A stretch of DNA of 64,000 bases, from positions 23,015 to 87,014 of the forward strand of contig JBBQKJ010000007.1 in the NCBI GenBank assembly GCA_038326775.1. Reading direction: 5' to 3'. The number at the start of each line of letters is the position of its first letter. Position 1 is the stretch's first letter. This DNA comes from DYIU01 sp038326775. Its GTDB lineage: Bacteria; Actinomycetota; Geothermincolia; Fen-727; Anoxymicrobiaceae. This document shows positions 7,952 through 16,796 of this stretch, piece after piece. A program made the position numbers and the translations under genes. The notes under the pieces are model-generated. The model made no database searches, had not been told where the DNA came from, and worked only from the letters and a program-made list of their open reading frames with translations.

Positions 7952-9024
7952 GCAAAGTGATCCACATGCGCGGTGATATAGCGGACATGTTCGTGCTGTT
8001 CCTGTTCGTTTTCCTAGGTGCCTGGCAGGTGCTCGTAGCCTGGTACCGCCTGAGCGGCTTCTCGCTCACCGGGTACCCGGACCGCCGGTGCTGGAGCATG
8101 GTAACAGGGGCCGTACTCGTCGCCGGCTCTTGTTCCTGGTACTTCTCCACACCGGGGCATTTCGCCTCGCCTGACGTGGAGGGCGTCGAGACTATGCTAC
8201 TCCTGGTGGCGGGGCTGGTTGCCGCTACCGCAACGCACGTCGCCCTCGTATTGCTGGTGCAGTTGGCGCGCCGTCCGCGAGGCAAGGCCGTGCCCTTCAG
8301 GACGCCGGTCGAGGAGCTCTCGATCGCCGTCGGCGGGGCGTCGGTGCCGTCATGGTTCGAGCCGGCCCGGGGTGCGGGCGCGAAGGCCACGCCCGCGCTG
8401 CTTCTGCACGACTACGGTGGCGGCCGGAACGACCTTTGCGCGCTCGCCTCGGCCCTGGCTGAGAGCGGGCATTCCGCCCTCGCGGTCGAGCTGGACGGTC
8501 ACGGTGACAACCCGCGCGAGATCGATTCGCCCGTGATGAGCGACCTCCTCGAGGCGGCCGCGCATGCGCTCATGCGAAGGGCTGGCAGCGAAGCGTTCGT
8601 CGCTGTCGGGGTCGGTCTCGGTGGAACGCTTGCGATAGAGCTGTTCAGGAAGGGGCTGGCCGACAGGGCGGTGGCCTTAGACCCACCCGCGAGGGACGGT
8701 GACGGCTTCCCGGCGGTGAACGCGCTCGGCGAGTTGGGGCCGCTCGCGGTCGCGAGAGCGTTTGCCAGGCCACCAGCGCGTGGCGCCGGAGGAACCCGGC
8801 TCAGCCTGGCGAGGCTTCTGGCGGGGCTGCCCGCGGCCGGGGCGCTCGAGCCGGGCCGTGTTATCGTCGTAGGCACGCAAGAGAAGTGGTTCAACGCGCC
8901 GGACACTCTCGAGGATTTCGTTCGCGCGAGCGGCCTGCCGGGGACTCTGCCGGTCCCGTCGAGACACGGCACAATCGCCCGGGACGCGGGGGCTATGGAA
9001 GCGGTGGTACGGGCGCTTGACTGA
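7948..9024 (+). CDS. Membrane-anchored alpha/beta-hydrolase-like protein, nucleophile missing
   Basis: The 358-residue product has three hydrophobic segments (about 12-31, 51-65, 84-107) and then an alpha/beta-hydrolase-like domain. That domain shows 'LLLHDYGGGRNDL' (oxyanion-hole HDYG), 'VELDGHGDN' and a late 'RHGTIARD' histidine. At the nucleophile elbow the sequence is GVGLGG (221-226), so Gly223 sits where Ser of GxSxG would be. It may be a non-catalytic relative. It is translationally coupled to the PAP2 gene by an ATGA overlap, which suggests joint action at the membrane. The partner and substrate are unknown. Confidence 0.75.
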   Translation: MSKVIHMRGDIADMFVLFLFVFLGAWQVLVAWYRLSGFSLTGYPDRRCWSMVTGAVLVAGSCSWYFSTPGHFASPDVEGVETMLLLVAGLVAATATHVALVLLVQLARRPRGKAVPFRTPVEELSIAVGGASVPSWFEPARGAGAKATPALLLHDYGGGRNDLCALASALAESGHSALAVELDGHGDNPREIDSPVMSDLLEAAAHALMRRAGSEAFVAVGVGLGGTLAIELFRKGLADRAVALDPPARDGDGFPAVNALGELGPLAVARAFARPPARGAGGTRLSLARLLAGLPAAGALEPGRVIVVGTQEKWFNAPDTLEDFVRASGLPGTLPVPSRHGTIARDAGAMEAVVRALD

Positions 9025-9026
9025 TG

Positions 9027-9902
9027 CTACTGCCGATCGGACGGCCAGGCCGGCATGAACATATGCCACTGGGCAGGGTCTTCTCGGATAAGCTCTTCGA
9101 GGTTTCTTGCAACCTGCCGCATCGTCTCCCTGATGGCCTCTTCTCTGTCGCCCGACCCGTCGAGCCATATCGGCTCGGTCAAATGGCCTATCCAGCCGTC
9201 GCCTACGTTCCGTACGGTTACGCAGACTATGGGGGCCCCACTGCGCATGGCAAGTGTGGCCGGCCCAGGCGGCAGCGTGGTGCGCTCCCCGAAAAACTCC
9301 ACCTCGACGCCTTTTCCCTTGAGGTCGCGATCGCAGAGGAGCGCGAGCATGGTGCCGTTCTGAAGTGACTCCACCATGGCGTCCCGGGTCTCAGGCAGGT
9401 GGTCGTAGGGGAAGATATCGATGCCGACCCCTTTGCGAAGCCTGCAGAAAAGCTCGAAGAGCTCAGGCGGCTTGAGCACCTCGGCCACGGCGGCGAACGG
9501 GCACAGGCTCGAAAGGAAGACCGCGCCCGCTTCCCACGAACCGAAGTGGGGCAGGACCACCAGCACCCCCTTGCCGGCGTCTATCGCCCTGGTGAGCGCC
9601 GGCAGGTTCACCTTGCCGAAGCGCTCGAGCACGTACTCCCTCGACTTCGTCGGTAGCCAGAAGATATCGACCCAGTAGTCTGCGTAATACCGGCAGGCGC
9701 GGCGGGCGGTTCGCTTGACCTCCCTGTTGCTTGCCGTGGGGCCAAGGGCCCGCCGCATGTTGCGCTCAACGAGATGGCGCTTGCGGGGAAAGGCGTAATA
9801 GTAGAAAAGCGCGCCGGCGCGCGCGATCGCGCGGGTGATCCGCACCGGCACCCATCCGATGATTTTGTCGGCCAGCAGGAAGAGGTGGTAGACGGGGTTC
9901 AT
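9027..9902 (-). CDS. Lysophospholipid acyltransferase, LpxL/PatA-like (PIM acyltransferase candidate)
   Basis: The 291-residue product belongs to the HtrB/LpxL family. The catalytic HX4E is HFGSWE (His119, Glu124), and 'LLCDRDLKGKGVEVEFFGE' is typical of the acyl-acceptor site region. An N-terminal hydrophobic segment gives peripheral membrane attachment. In Actinobacteria this family member (PatA) acylates mannose of phosphatidylinositol mannosides. The ATG at 9902 overlaps the stop of the PI-phosphate synthase gene (ATGA), matching the mycobacterial pgsA1-patA order. The 3' end meets the convergent hydrolase gene two bases away. Confidence 0.88.
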   Translation of the reverse strand: MNPVYHLFLLADKIIGWVPVRITRAIARAGALFYYYAFPRKRHLVERNMRRALGPTASNREVKRTARRACRYYADYWVDIFWLPTKSREYVLERFGKVNLPALTRAIDAGKGVLVVLPHFGSWEAGAVFLSSLCPFAAVAEVLKPPELFELFCRLRKGVGIDIFPYDHLPETRDAMVESLQNGTMLALLCDRDLKGKGVEVEFFGERTTLPPGPATLAMRSGAPIVCVTVRNVGDGWIGHLTEPIWLDGSGDREEAIRETMRQVARNLEELIREDPAQWHMFMPAWPSDRQ

Positions 9903-10567
9903 CTTTCCAGTGCCCTCCAGACCTCGATCAGCCTCTCGACCAGGGTCTCGACCAGTAGAACGGCAAGCACCCACAGCACCACCCTGAGCACCCAGGGCGA
10001 GAGCCCGTTGAAGAAAAGCCCCACCATGAGCAGGATGATGCGCGGCGCCCTGGCCATCAAGCCGGCCTTGCAGTGCACGTCGAGGGACTCCGCCCTGGCC
10101 CTGACATAGCTGATGAGGAACGAGACCACCAGCACCACTAGCGCCAGTCCGACGTAAATGCCCTCGGTACGCTTCATGTAGTAGACGACCAGGCCAAGGT
10201 AGATGGCCGCGTCGCTCAGGCGATCGGAAAACGAATCGAGGAACGAGCCGAAGACGGTTATCCGGTCAAGTTTCTTCGCGACGTATCCGTCGACGATGTC
10301 GAGTATTCCCGAGAGGGTGAATAGGACCGCGGCGAGGGGAACGCTCCCCACGCTCAAGAAATAGCCGCTGGCGATGGCGAGCGCCAGCCCGAACATGGTG
10401 ATGATGTTGGGCGATACGCCCAGTTTCCCGAAGAACCACGTAAACGGGCGGAACACGAAGTCTGAAAACCATCGCAGGCCCTCGTCCATCTTCTGCCCGC
10501 GCGTCGGAGCGGCATGCGCGGTCTCCATCGCCTCTCCTGCTTGATCGACCTTCGCGTCGCCTTCCAT
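9899..10567 (-). CDS. CDP-alcohol phosphatidyltransferase (PI-phosphate synthase-like)
   Basis: The product has 222 residues and about six hydrophobic segments. It has the CDP-alcohol phosphotransferase motif DGx2A(K)x8Gx3Dx3D: DGYVAK, then G, D, D in 'GSFLDSFSDR'. The usual Arg after Ala is Lys here. In Actinobacteria the enzyme next to a PatA-type acyltransferase makes phosphatidylinositol phosphate from CDP-diacylglycerol and inositol phosphate. Phosphatidylglycerophosphate synthesis is the alternative. ATG 10567 has AGGAGGGG four bases upstream; an internal Met (MDEGLRW) is another possible start. Confidence 0.85.
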   Translation of the reverse strand: MEGDAKVDQAGEAMETAHAAPTRGQKMDEGLRWFSDFVFRPFTWFFGKLGVSPNIITMFGLALAIASGYFLSVGSVPLAAVLFTLSGILDIVDGYVAKKLDRITVFGSFLDSFSDRLSDAAIYLGLVVYYMKRTEGIYVGLALVVLVVSFLISYVRARAESLDVHCKAGLMARAPRIILLMVGLFFNGLSPWVLRVVLWVLAVLLVETLVERLIEVWRALER

Positions 10568-10580
10568 TTACCCCTCCTGA

Positions 10581-10668
10581 TAATTGGGGTCAGATCTGAT
10601 TTCATCAGTCAAGCTCAGGGTGGATCAGGCGAGATCGACACTGATGAAATCAGATCTGACCCCAATTA
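10581..10668. repeat. Inverted repeat, GGGGTCAG family, copy 1
   Basis: Two perfect 28-base arms (10581-10608 and 10641-10668) flank a 32-base spacer. The arms contain GGGGTCAGATCTGATTTCAT. The same core occurs in the copy at 32060-32137 with an unrelated spacer. The right arm ends directly at the TAA stop of the DUF2007 gene. A transcript of that gene would fold into a very stable hairpin, which could end transcription or protect mRNA ends, but no U-tract follows. Confidence 0.9.
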
Positions 10669-10893
10669 TTAGTCTATGTCCCAGATCTCGTTCAGTATTG
10701 CTCGAGCCTCCTCCGCGCGCTCCTCGGGCACCAGCACTCCGTGCTGGCCTCCGATGCCGGTGTAAGCGGAAGCTCCGGGCCGCCTTAGCATGACCGGGAT
10801 GCCCTCCGCCCTGACGGCGGACTCGAGCATGCCCGCGGCTATCTGGTCCGGCGCCGTGGCGACCTCGGCCCACTCCCGGGGCACGCCCGTCAA
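10669..10893 (-). CDS. DUF2007 domain small protein
   Basis: This small protein (74 residues from TTG 10893, 71 from GTG 10884) matches the DUF2007 'putative signal transducing protein' pattern: 'EWAEVATAPDQIAAGMLESA' for the first beta-alpha unit and 'VLVPEERAEEARAIL' for the last. The function is unknown. It begins within a few bases of the proS stop and reads in the same operon. Its TAA stop is supplied at the edge of inverted-repeat copy 1. Confidence 0.75.
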   Translation of the reverse strand: MTGVPREWAEVATAPDQIAAGMLESAVRAEGIPVMLRRPGASAYTGIGGQHGVLVPEERAEEARAILNEIWDID

Positions 10894-10894
10894 C

Positions 10895-12601
10895 CTACGG
10901 CGCTTCGGCGAGGGCCCTTTCGATCTCTCCGGCGGCGGACTCAAGAGGCGCCTCCCTCCTCTCACCGGTGCAGCGAAGCTTCAGGTCCACCGTGCCATCC
11001 GCAAGCTTCTTGCCCACCACCACCTGGAGGGGCAGGCCCACAAGGTCGGCGTCGTTGAACTTGACCCCCGGGCTCGCCTCGCGGTCGTCGAGCAACGCCT
11101 CGAGCCCGCGCCCGGCGAGCTCGCTCTCGAGCCGCCGTGCCGCCTCAGCCTGCTCGGTCCTCGACGGGGCGACAACAATTATCTCCACCGGCAGCGGGGC
11201 GACGGCCCTGGGCCACCTGATGCCCGCCTCGTCGTGGTGCTGCTCGACAACCGTCTGGAGCATGCGCGAGGTCCCGATGCCGTAGGTGCCCATGATGATA
11301 GGGCGGAGCGCGCCGTCCCTGTCGGTGAACTCGACCTTGAGTGCCTTGGTGTACCTGGTGCCCAGCTTGAATATATGACCGATCTCGATTCCCCGGGCGA
11401 TGTCGAGCCTGCCCTCACACCTGGTGCAGAGGTCGCCTTCGACGGCGCCCGCAACATCGGCGGTCGGTTCCGCGGAGAAGTCACGGCCTTCCTCGACCCC
11501 CCTCAAGTGATAGTCCGGCTTGTTCGCGCCGCAGGCCAGCCCGCGCGCTCCCATGATCTCGCGGTCGAACATCACTCGCGCGCCCGCAAGCCCCACCGGG
11601 CCGGTATAGCCGGGCGTGACCGCGGGATGGGACTCGCGCTCGTCGTCCCGCATCACGTGAAACTCGTCAGTGCCGAGCGCCCGCGCCAGTTTCGCCTCGG
11701 AAACCTCCCGGTATCCGGGAACGAACACGGCCAGCGGCTCTCCCTCGACCACGTACAGGACGCACTTGAGGACGTCGTCTGACGTGGTGCCCAGGAACCC
11801 GGCAACCTCGGCAACCGTCACAAGACCTGGGGTATGGACCTCCTCCAGCGGCGGGGACTCCCCGCCCCCGAACCGGCGGCCGGGACGGTGCGCCTCGAGT
11901 TCTGCGTTCGCACCGTAATCGCACTCCTCGCAGTAGACCAGCACGTCCTCCCCGACCTCGGAGACTACCATGAACTCATGGGAGACGTCACCACCGATCA
12001 GCCCGGTCGAAGCCTCGACTACCTTTGCCTGGAGGGAACACCTGAGCGCCACCGTGGAGTACGCCTCGCGCATGCGCTCGTAAGTGAGCTGGAGGTCCTC
12101 CTCGTCAGCGTGGAAGCTGTACGCGTCCTTCATCCTGAACTCGCGGCCGCGCAGCAGCCCGAACCGGGGCCTTATCTCGTCGCGGAACTTTGTCTGGATC
12201 TGGTAGAGGTTCACCGGCAGGTCACGGTAGGACGGCGCCGTCCTGCCGACCATCGACGTGATGAGCTCCTCGGCGGTGGGTCCGAGGCAGAAGTCGCGGC
12301 CGGCGCGGTCCTTTATCCTCATCATCTCGGGGCCGTAAGCGTACCAGCGGCCGCTGGTCATCCAGGGGTCAGCGGGATGGAGGGAAGGCAGAACGACCTC
12401 GAGAGCCCCGGCGGCGTTCATCTCGTCGCGGACTATTCCCTCGATCCTGGCAAGCGCCAGGCTGCCGAGCGGCAGCAGCGTATATATGCCGGCGGCCACG
12501 GACCTCAGCATGCCGGCCCGCAGCAGCAGCTCGTGGCTGATTATCTCGGCCTCGGCCGGCTTCTCCTTCAGCGTCGGCACTATGACCCGCGAGAACTTCA
12601 A
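10895..12601 (-). CDS. proS: Prolyl-tRNA synthetase, bacterial type
   Basis: The 568-residue product is the class II synthetase that charges tRNA-Pro. Motif 2 region 'FRDEIRPRFGLLRGREF' and 'MKDAYSFH' are visible. The YbaK-like editing insertion lies between about 225 and 385, and the C-terminal anticodon domain contains 'GLPLQVVVGKKLADG'. Length fits the bacterial type (565-575). Start is TTG 12601 with GAGGGAG upstream. It overlaps the ispG stop (TTGA), so translation is probably coupled. Confidence 0.97.
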   Translation of the reverse strand: MKFSRVIVPTLKEKPAEAEIISHELLLRAGMLRSVAAGIYTLLPLGSLALARIEGIVRDEMNAAGALEVVLPSLHPADPWMTSGRWYAYGPEMMRIKDRAGRDFCLGPTAEELITSMVGRTAPSYRDLPVNLYQIQTKFRDEIRPRFGLLRGREFRMKDAYSFHADEEDLQLTYERMREAYSTVALRCSLQAKVVEASTGLIGGDVSHEFMVVSEVGEDVLVYCEECDYGANAELEAHRPGRRFGGGESPPLEEVHTPGLVTVAEVAGFLGTTSDDVLKCVLYVVEGEPLAVFVPGYREVSEAKLARALGTDEFHVMRDDERESHPAVTPGYTGPVGLAGARVMFDREIMGARGLACGANKPDYHLRGVEEGRDFSAEPTADVAGAVEGDLCTRCEGRLDIARGIEIGHIFKLGTRYTKALKVEFTDRDGALRPIIMGTYGIGTSRMLQTVVEQHHDEAGIRWPRAVAPLPVEIIVVAPSRTEQAEAARRLESELAGRGLEALLDDREASPGVKFNDADLVGLPLQVVVGKKLADGTVDLKLRCTGERREAPLESAAGEIERALAEAP

Positions 12602-13680
12602 GCTCCCTCACCCTCTCCGCTTGCATCTATCAATTTTCTTGCCTCCATGACCAGTTCTCCAAACGCGCTACCGGGGTCCACACGCCTGACCATCTCTCCC
12701 TTCACGAAGAGCAGGGCCCCTCCGCGCCCGCCCGCTACGCCCACGTCCGCTTCGCGCGCCTCTCCAGGGCCGTTGACCGCGCATCCCATGACCGCGACAG
12801 TGATGGGTGCGCGGCACCCATCGAGCTCGCGTTCGACTCGCAGCGCCAGGTCTATGACGTCAAACTCGGTCCTGGCGCAGGTCGGGCAAGATATCACGTC
12901 AGGGCCCGCGTTTGCCAGGCCGAGGGACGCCAGTATCTTCTTTCCAACCCTTACCTCCTCGACCGGCGAGGCGCTGAGGGAGACGCGTATCGTGTCGCCT
13001 ATGCCCTCGGCGAGCAGGGCGCCGATGCCAACCGCGCTCTTGATGGTCCCCGACCAGAGCGTGCCCGCCTCGGTAACCCCGACATGAAGGGGCCAGTCGC
13101 ACTGCTCGGCCACCATGCGGTACGCCTCGATGGTCCGGGGCACGTCCGAGGCCTTGACCGATATCTTCAGGTTCTCCACACCCTGCGCCGCCATGAGCTC
13201 GGCGCCGTCCAGCGCGCTCTCGGCGAGCGCGGAGGCCTCGGCCCTGCCTCCGGGGCCTGCCAGGCGCCTCTCCAGCGAGCCTGAGTTGACCCCGACCCGG
13301 ACCGCCATGCCCCGCTCGGCGGCATGCCGCGCTATCTCCTCGACCCTGGCCTTCCCGGCAAGAGTGCCCGGGTTGATCCGGATGCCGGCCACCTCGTGCT
13401 CCATTACCAGGAACACGAGGCGCCAGTCGAACTGAAGGTCCGCCACGACCGGCAGGCGAGTCCCCGCTTTGATGCGCGGCAGCGCGTCCGCCGCGTCGCT
13501 GTCGGGGACCGCGACACGGACTATCTGGCACCCGGCATGCTCGAGCTCGCTTATCTGGGCAAGCGTGGCCTCGACATCTCGGGTGTCGGTGTTCGTCATT
13601 GACTGAACGCTAACCGGCGCCCCTCCGCCAACAGGTACACTGCCAACCGTTATTCCTCTGGTGTTTGTTCTATCCAGCAT
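12598..13680 (-). CDS. ispG: 4-hydroxy-3-methylbut-2-enyl-diphosphate synthase
   Basis: The 360-residue IspG/GcpE converts MEcPP to HMBPP in the MEP isoprenoid pathway. The [4Fe-4S] ligands are seen in 'SCPTCARTEFD' and 'VMGCAVNGPGEA'. The TIM-barrel start 'VPVGGGAPVSVQSMTNTDT' is typical. It lies with dxr in the same gene run, separated by the methyltransferase and rseP. Start is ATG 13680; no strong Shine-Dalgarno is seen. Confidence 0.97.
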   Translation of the reverse strand: MLDRTNTRGITVGSVPVGGGAPVSVQSMTNTDTRDVEATLAQISELEHAGCQIVRVAVPDSDAADALPRIKAGTRLPVVADLQFDWRLVFLVMEHEVAGIRINPGTLAGKARVEEIARHAAERGMAVRVGVNSGSLERRLAGPGGRAEASALAESALDGAELMAAQGVENLKISVKASDVPRTIEAYRMVAEQCDWPLHVGVTEAGTLWSGTIKSAVGIGALLAEGIGDTIRVSLSASPVEEVRVGKKILASLGLANAGPDVISCPTCARTEFDVIDLALRVERELDGCRAPITVAVMGCAVNGPGEAREADVGVAGGRGGALLFVKGEMVRRVDPGSAFGELVMEARKLIDASGEGEGA

Positions 13681-13796
13681 CTTTTGTCACGCCCGGTCGC
13701 GGGCCTCGTCCGCCTGGCACCGACAATCTCAAGTCTAATTATAGTTTAATCTGTTGGAAGGTCCCGCGCGTTGAAGATCAACCCACCGCCAGGTCT

Positions 13797-14456
13797 CTAC
13801 CTGGTACCGATGACTATCTCCACCGGCAGGCCCCACATGGACATCATTCTGCCGCCGGCTGCGGTAAACCCGGCGCTCTCGACCGCCTGCCGGGCAGATA
13901 TCGGCCTGCAGTCGACGAAGTCCGGGAACTTCCTGTGAGACCAGGCGTAAAGCTTCACCATCATCCCCCGCCTGCCTTCCTTTGACATGCAGGCGACACA
14001 CAGGCGGCCTCCGCTCTTCAGGACCCTCACGCATTCCTCGAGCACAACCGGTATCTCCTCGTCAGTAAACAGCTCCAGGGTGAAGCTCATGAAGATGGCG
14101 TCGAAGAACCCGTCCTCATAAGGCATCCTCGCCGCATCACCCCGGGTCAGCACGGCCCTGCTGGACAACCCCGCTTTTTCGAGCCTTCTTTTCGTCGCCT
14201 CCAGCATGCCGTCCGAGACATCGATGCCGTAGACCCTGCCGGTGTCCCCGACCTTCTCGGCGAGGGCAAGCAGCACCTGGCCCGCTCCGAAACCCGGCTC
14301 CAGGACGACCTCGCCTTCCCCGGGCGCTAGCAACTGCTCTATTGCAACCTCCACGAACCTCCTCTCGCTGCCGTTCGAGAGAAAACCGTAGACCCTGCTC
14401 ATCCTGTCATAGCTGGCCCTTACCGCTTCCTTGTCCTGCATGTCTGGGTTGTTCAC
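13797..14456 (-). CDS. Class I SAM-dependent methyltransferase
   Basis: This 219-residue protein has a Rossmann-type methyltransferase fold. Motif I is 'VVLEPGFGAGQVLLAL', the acidic motif II is 'VYGIDVSDGML', and 'FDAIFMSFTLELF' is in motif IV position. It is closest in style to UbiE/MenG-like enzymes, but the substrate is not readable. It sits between rseP and ispG in the isoprenoid/envelope run. Start is GTG at 14456. Confidence 0.85.
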   Translation of the reverse strand: MNNPDMQDKEAVRASYDRMSRVYGFLSNGSERRFVEVAIEQLLAPGEGEVVLEPGFGAGQVLLALAEKVGDTGRVYGIDVSDGMLEATKRRLEKAGLSSRAVLTRGDAARMPYEDGFFDAIFMSFTLELFTDEEIPVVLEECVRVLKSGGRLCVACMSKEGRRGMMVKLYAWSHRKFPDFVDCRPISARQAVESAGFTAAGGRMMSMWGLPVEIVIGTR

Positions 14457-14481
14457 GTTCCGCTCCGGGTCAATCTGTGCG

Positions 14482-15600
14482 CTAGGGGGTGAACGGGTTG
14501 CGGAGCGGGTTGAATATGTCGAGCATTGCCAGGCGCATCGCGACCAGTGAAAGCACGATTATGACCACCCAGGCGATGGGCATGAGCTTTCGTACGTCTA
14601 TCTTCTTGTGAAAGACCTTTTCGATGACGATGATCAGCAGGTGCCCGCCGTCGAACGGGGGCAGGGGCAGCAGGTTGAATATAGCCAGGAAGAAGAACAG
14701 GTAGGCGACCACATACAGGAAGACCGATATCCCCTGCCCCGCGGCCTGGAAAGTCATGCGCGTGGCGCCAACGATGCTCTGGGGGCTCTCCTGTGTGCGC
14801 GGTGTCACCCCCACGAGCTCCTTTAGAGTCTTGACGGAGAAAAGCGACCCCAGGCCCTTGAACAGGGCCACCGACACCCTGGCCATCTCCTTGAACGCCT
14901 GTCCCACGGCGATTACGGGGTTCGACTTCTTGCTGAATGTGGCGTTCTGATCGACCTTGACCCCGAGTATGCCCCGCCCGTCGATGTCCAGAAGCTTCGC
15001 GTTCGCGGTGAAAACCTCACCGCCTCGCTTGACCTTGAGCGTGACCTCCTCGCCGGGCCTGCTCTGCAGGGCGCCGCTGAGCTCGCTCCAGTCGTCCACG
15101 GCTTTTCCGTCGACCGACTGGATCAGGTCGCCCCGCTTCATGCCCGCCTCGTACGCGGGCCCATCGAGCACTTCGCCGGATGAAAGCTTGACCGTCTTCT
15201 GCACCTCGCCTATCTGGCCCGTGAGCACCTTGTATCCCACCGGCCAGAAGATGAGGTAGAAGATGAACAGGGCTACGCAGATGTGCACGAACGAGCCCGC
15301 GACCACCACGACCGCCCGCTTCCAGCAGGGCGCCTCGTAGTAGCCGAACTGCTTCAGCTCCTCGGGAACCTCCTCGTCCGGGTTCATTCCAAGGATCTTG
15401 ACCGACCCGCCCGCCGGGATCCACTTTATGGAGTAGCGGGTGCCGCCCCGGTCCCATCCCACTATCTCGGGGCCGAAGCCGAGGGAGAAGGTCTCGGGCT
15501 TGATGCCGACCGCTTTGGCGGCCAGGAAATGCCCCGCCTCGTGGGTCATTATCATAAACGCTATGAAAAGCACTACCAGTATCGCCCAGACGACTACCAA
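14482..15600 (-). CDS. rseP: RseP-type site-2 protease
   Basis: The 372-residue M50 intramembrane zinc protease has HEAGH at residues 20-24 in the first membrane segment. A PDZ domain is at about 135-215, and the second metal site is 'NLLPLPPFDGGHLL' near 300. It cleaves membrane anchors such as anti-sigma factors or signal-peptide remnants. The TTG start at 15600 directly follows the dxr TGA and has GGAGG just upstream. The cdsA-dxr-rseP order is typical. Confidence 0.95.
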   Translation of the reverse strand: MVVVWAILVVLFIAFMIMTHEAGHFLAAKAVGIKPETFSLGFGPEIVGWDRGGTRYSIKWIPAGGSVKILGMNPDEEVPEELKQFGYYEAPCWKRAVVVVAGSFVHICVALFIFYLIFWPVGYKVLTGQIGEVQKTVKLSSGEVLDGPAYEAGMKRGDLIQSVDGKAVDDWSELSGALQSRPGEEVTLKVKRGGEVFTANAKLLDIDGRGILGVKVDQNATFSKKSNPVIAVGQAFKEMARVSVALFKGLGSLFSVKTLKELVGVTPRTQESPQSIVGATRMTFQAAGQGISVFLYVVAYLFFFLAIFNLLPLPPFDGGHLLIIVIEKVFHKKIDVRKLMPIAWVVIIVLSLVAMRLAMLDIFNPLRNPFTP

Positions 15601-16788
15601 TCAATCCTCCGTTTCATCTATCATCTCGCGGGCGGCCGCGCGGGCGGCGCCCTCTGCTTCCACTATTTCCTCGAGGCTCACCCCCGGCAGGGGCTCATGC
15701 CCGTCCATCACCTTCTCGACCACCGCGGCTATCCCCGTGAACTTCAGGCGCCCGGCCAGGAACGCCGCGACCGCCTCCTCGTTGGCCGCGTTCATCGCCG
15801 CCGGATAGGTCCGGGCGCCCCGACCCGCCTCGTAAGCGAGCCGCAGGCAGGGGAACCTGCCGGTGTCGACCTCCGCGAAGCTCAGGCTGGCGACCTGGGC
15901 AAGCGACAGGCGCCCCGCGGGACAATCAGCCCTCTCCGGGTAAGTCAGCGAGTACTGGATAGGTATGCGCATATCCGGCACCCCGAGATGCGCGAGCACC
16001 GAGCCGTCCACCATCTCGACCATCGAGTGGACGATGCTCTGCGGGTGGACCATCACGTCGACCTCCCCCAGGCCCACCGAGAAGAGGTGGTGCGCCTCGA
16101 GGACCTCGAGCCCCTTGTTCATAAGCGTCGCGGAATCTATCGTGACCTTCCTGCCCATCGACCAGGTGGGATGCGCCAGCGCGTCGGCGACAGCCACCCC
16201 CGAGAGGTCGGCGGGAGCCTCGCGGAAAGGGCCGCCCGACGCGGTGAGGATTATCCTCCTCAGCCCCGCGCCATCCTCGCCTTCGAGGCACTGGAAGACA
16301 GCCGAGTGCTCGCTGTCCACCGGTATTATTCTCACACCGTTTTGACGCGCGGCCCGCATGACAAGGTTCCCGCCCGCCACCAGGCTTTCCTTGTTGGCCA
16401 GTGCCAGCGGCATGCCCCGCTGGAGGGTCGCCAGCGTCGGGGCCAGCCCCGCAAAGCCAACTATGGAGTTCAGCACCATGTCGTATTGCCCGGCCTCGAT
16501 AAGCTCCAGCACGCCCCCGGGCCCTGCCAGGAGCTCCACTCCCATCTCGTCGAAAAGGCCCGCGAACCTTCGCGCCGCCCGCGTGTCGCTCAACGCCACC
16601 CTGCATGCGCCTGTCGCGAGGGCCTGTCCCGCCAGCAGCTCGCCGTTGGAGTGCGCGCTCAGCGCGGTGATCGAAACCTGCTCGAGCCCGGATACGACCT
16701 CGATGGCCTGCGCGCCTATCGAGCCCGTTGAGCCGAGGATGGCGATTTCCTTCAACGCCTCTCCTGATCTGAGGGAAGGTGGGTTCAT
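15601..16788 (-). CDS. dxr: 1-deoxy-D-xylulose 5-phosphate reductoisomerase
   Basis: The 395-residue Dxr catalyses the first committed MEP-pathway step, DXP to MEP with NADPH. The NADPH site is 'AILGSTGSIGAQAIEV', and the metal/substrate loop includes 'IIPVDSEHSAVFQCL' and 'LTASGGPFRE'. Length fits (380-400). The ATG at 16788 lies nine bases after the cdsA stop, and rseP follows without a gap. Confidence 0.97.
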   Translation of the reverse strand: MNPPSLRSGEALKEIAILGSTGSIGAQAIEVVSGLEQVSITALSAHSNGELLAGQALATGACRVALSDTRAARRFAGLFDEMGVELLAGPGGVLELIEAGQYDMVLNSIVGFAGLAPTLATLQRGMPLALANKESLVAGGNLVMRAARQNGVRIIPVDSEHSAVFQCLEGEDGAGLRRIILTASGGPFREAPADLSGVAVADALAHPTWSMGRKVTIDSATLMNKGLEVLEAHHLFSVGLGEVDVMVHPQSIVHSMVEMVDGSVLAHLGVPDMRIPIQYSLTYPERADCPAGRLSLAQVASLSFAEVDTGRFPCLRLAYEAGRGARTYPAAMNAANEEAVAAFLAGRLKFTGIAAVVEKVMDGHEPLPGVSLEEIVEAEGAARAAAREMIDETED

Positions 16789-16796
16789 CTGGCTTT

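Noticed and set aside
15283..16731. 482-codon open frame on the plus strand
   Set aside because: It is antisense to dxr and rseP, with no ribosome site and no recognisable domain.
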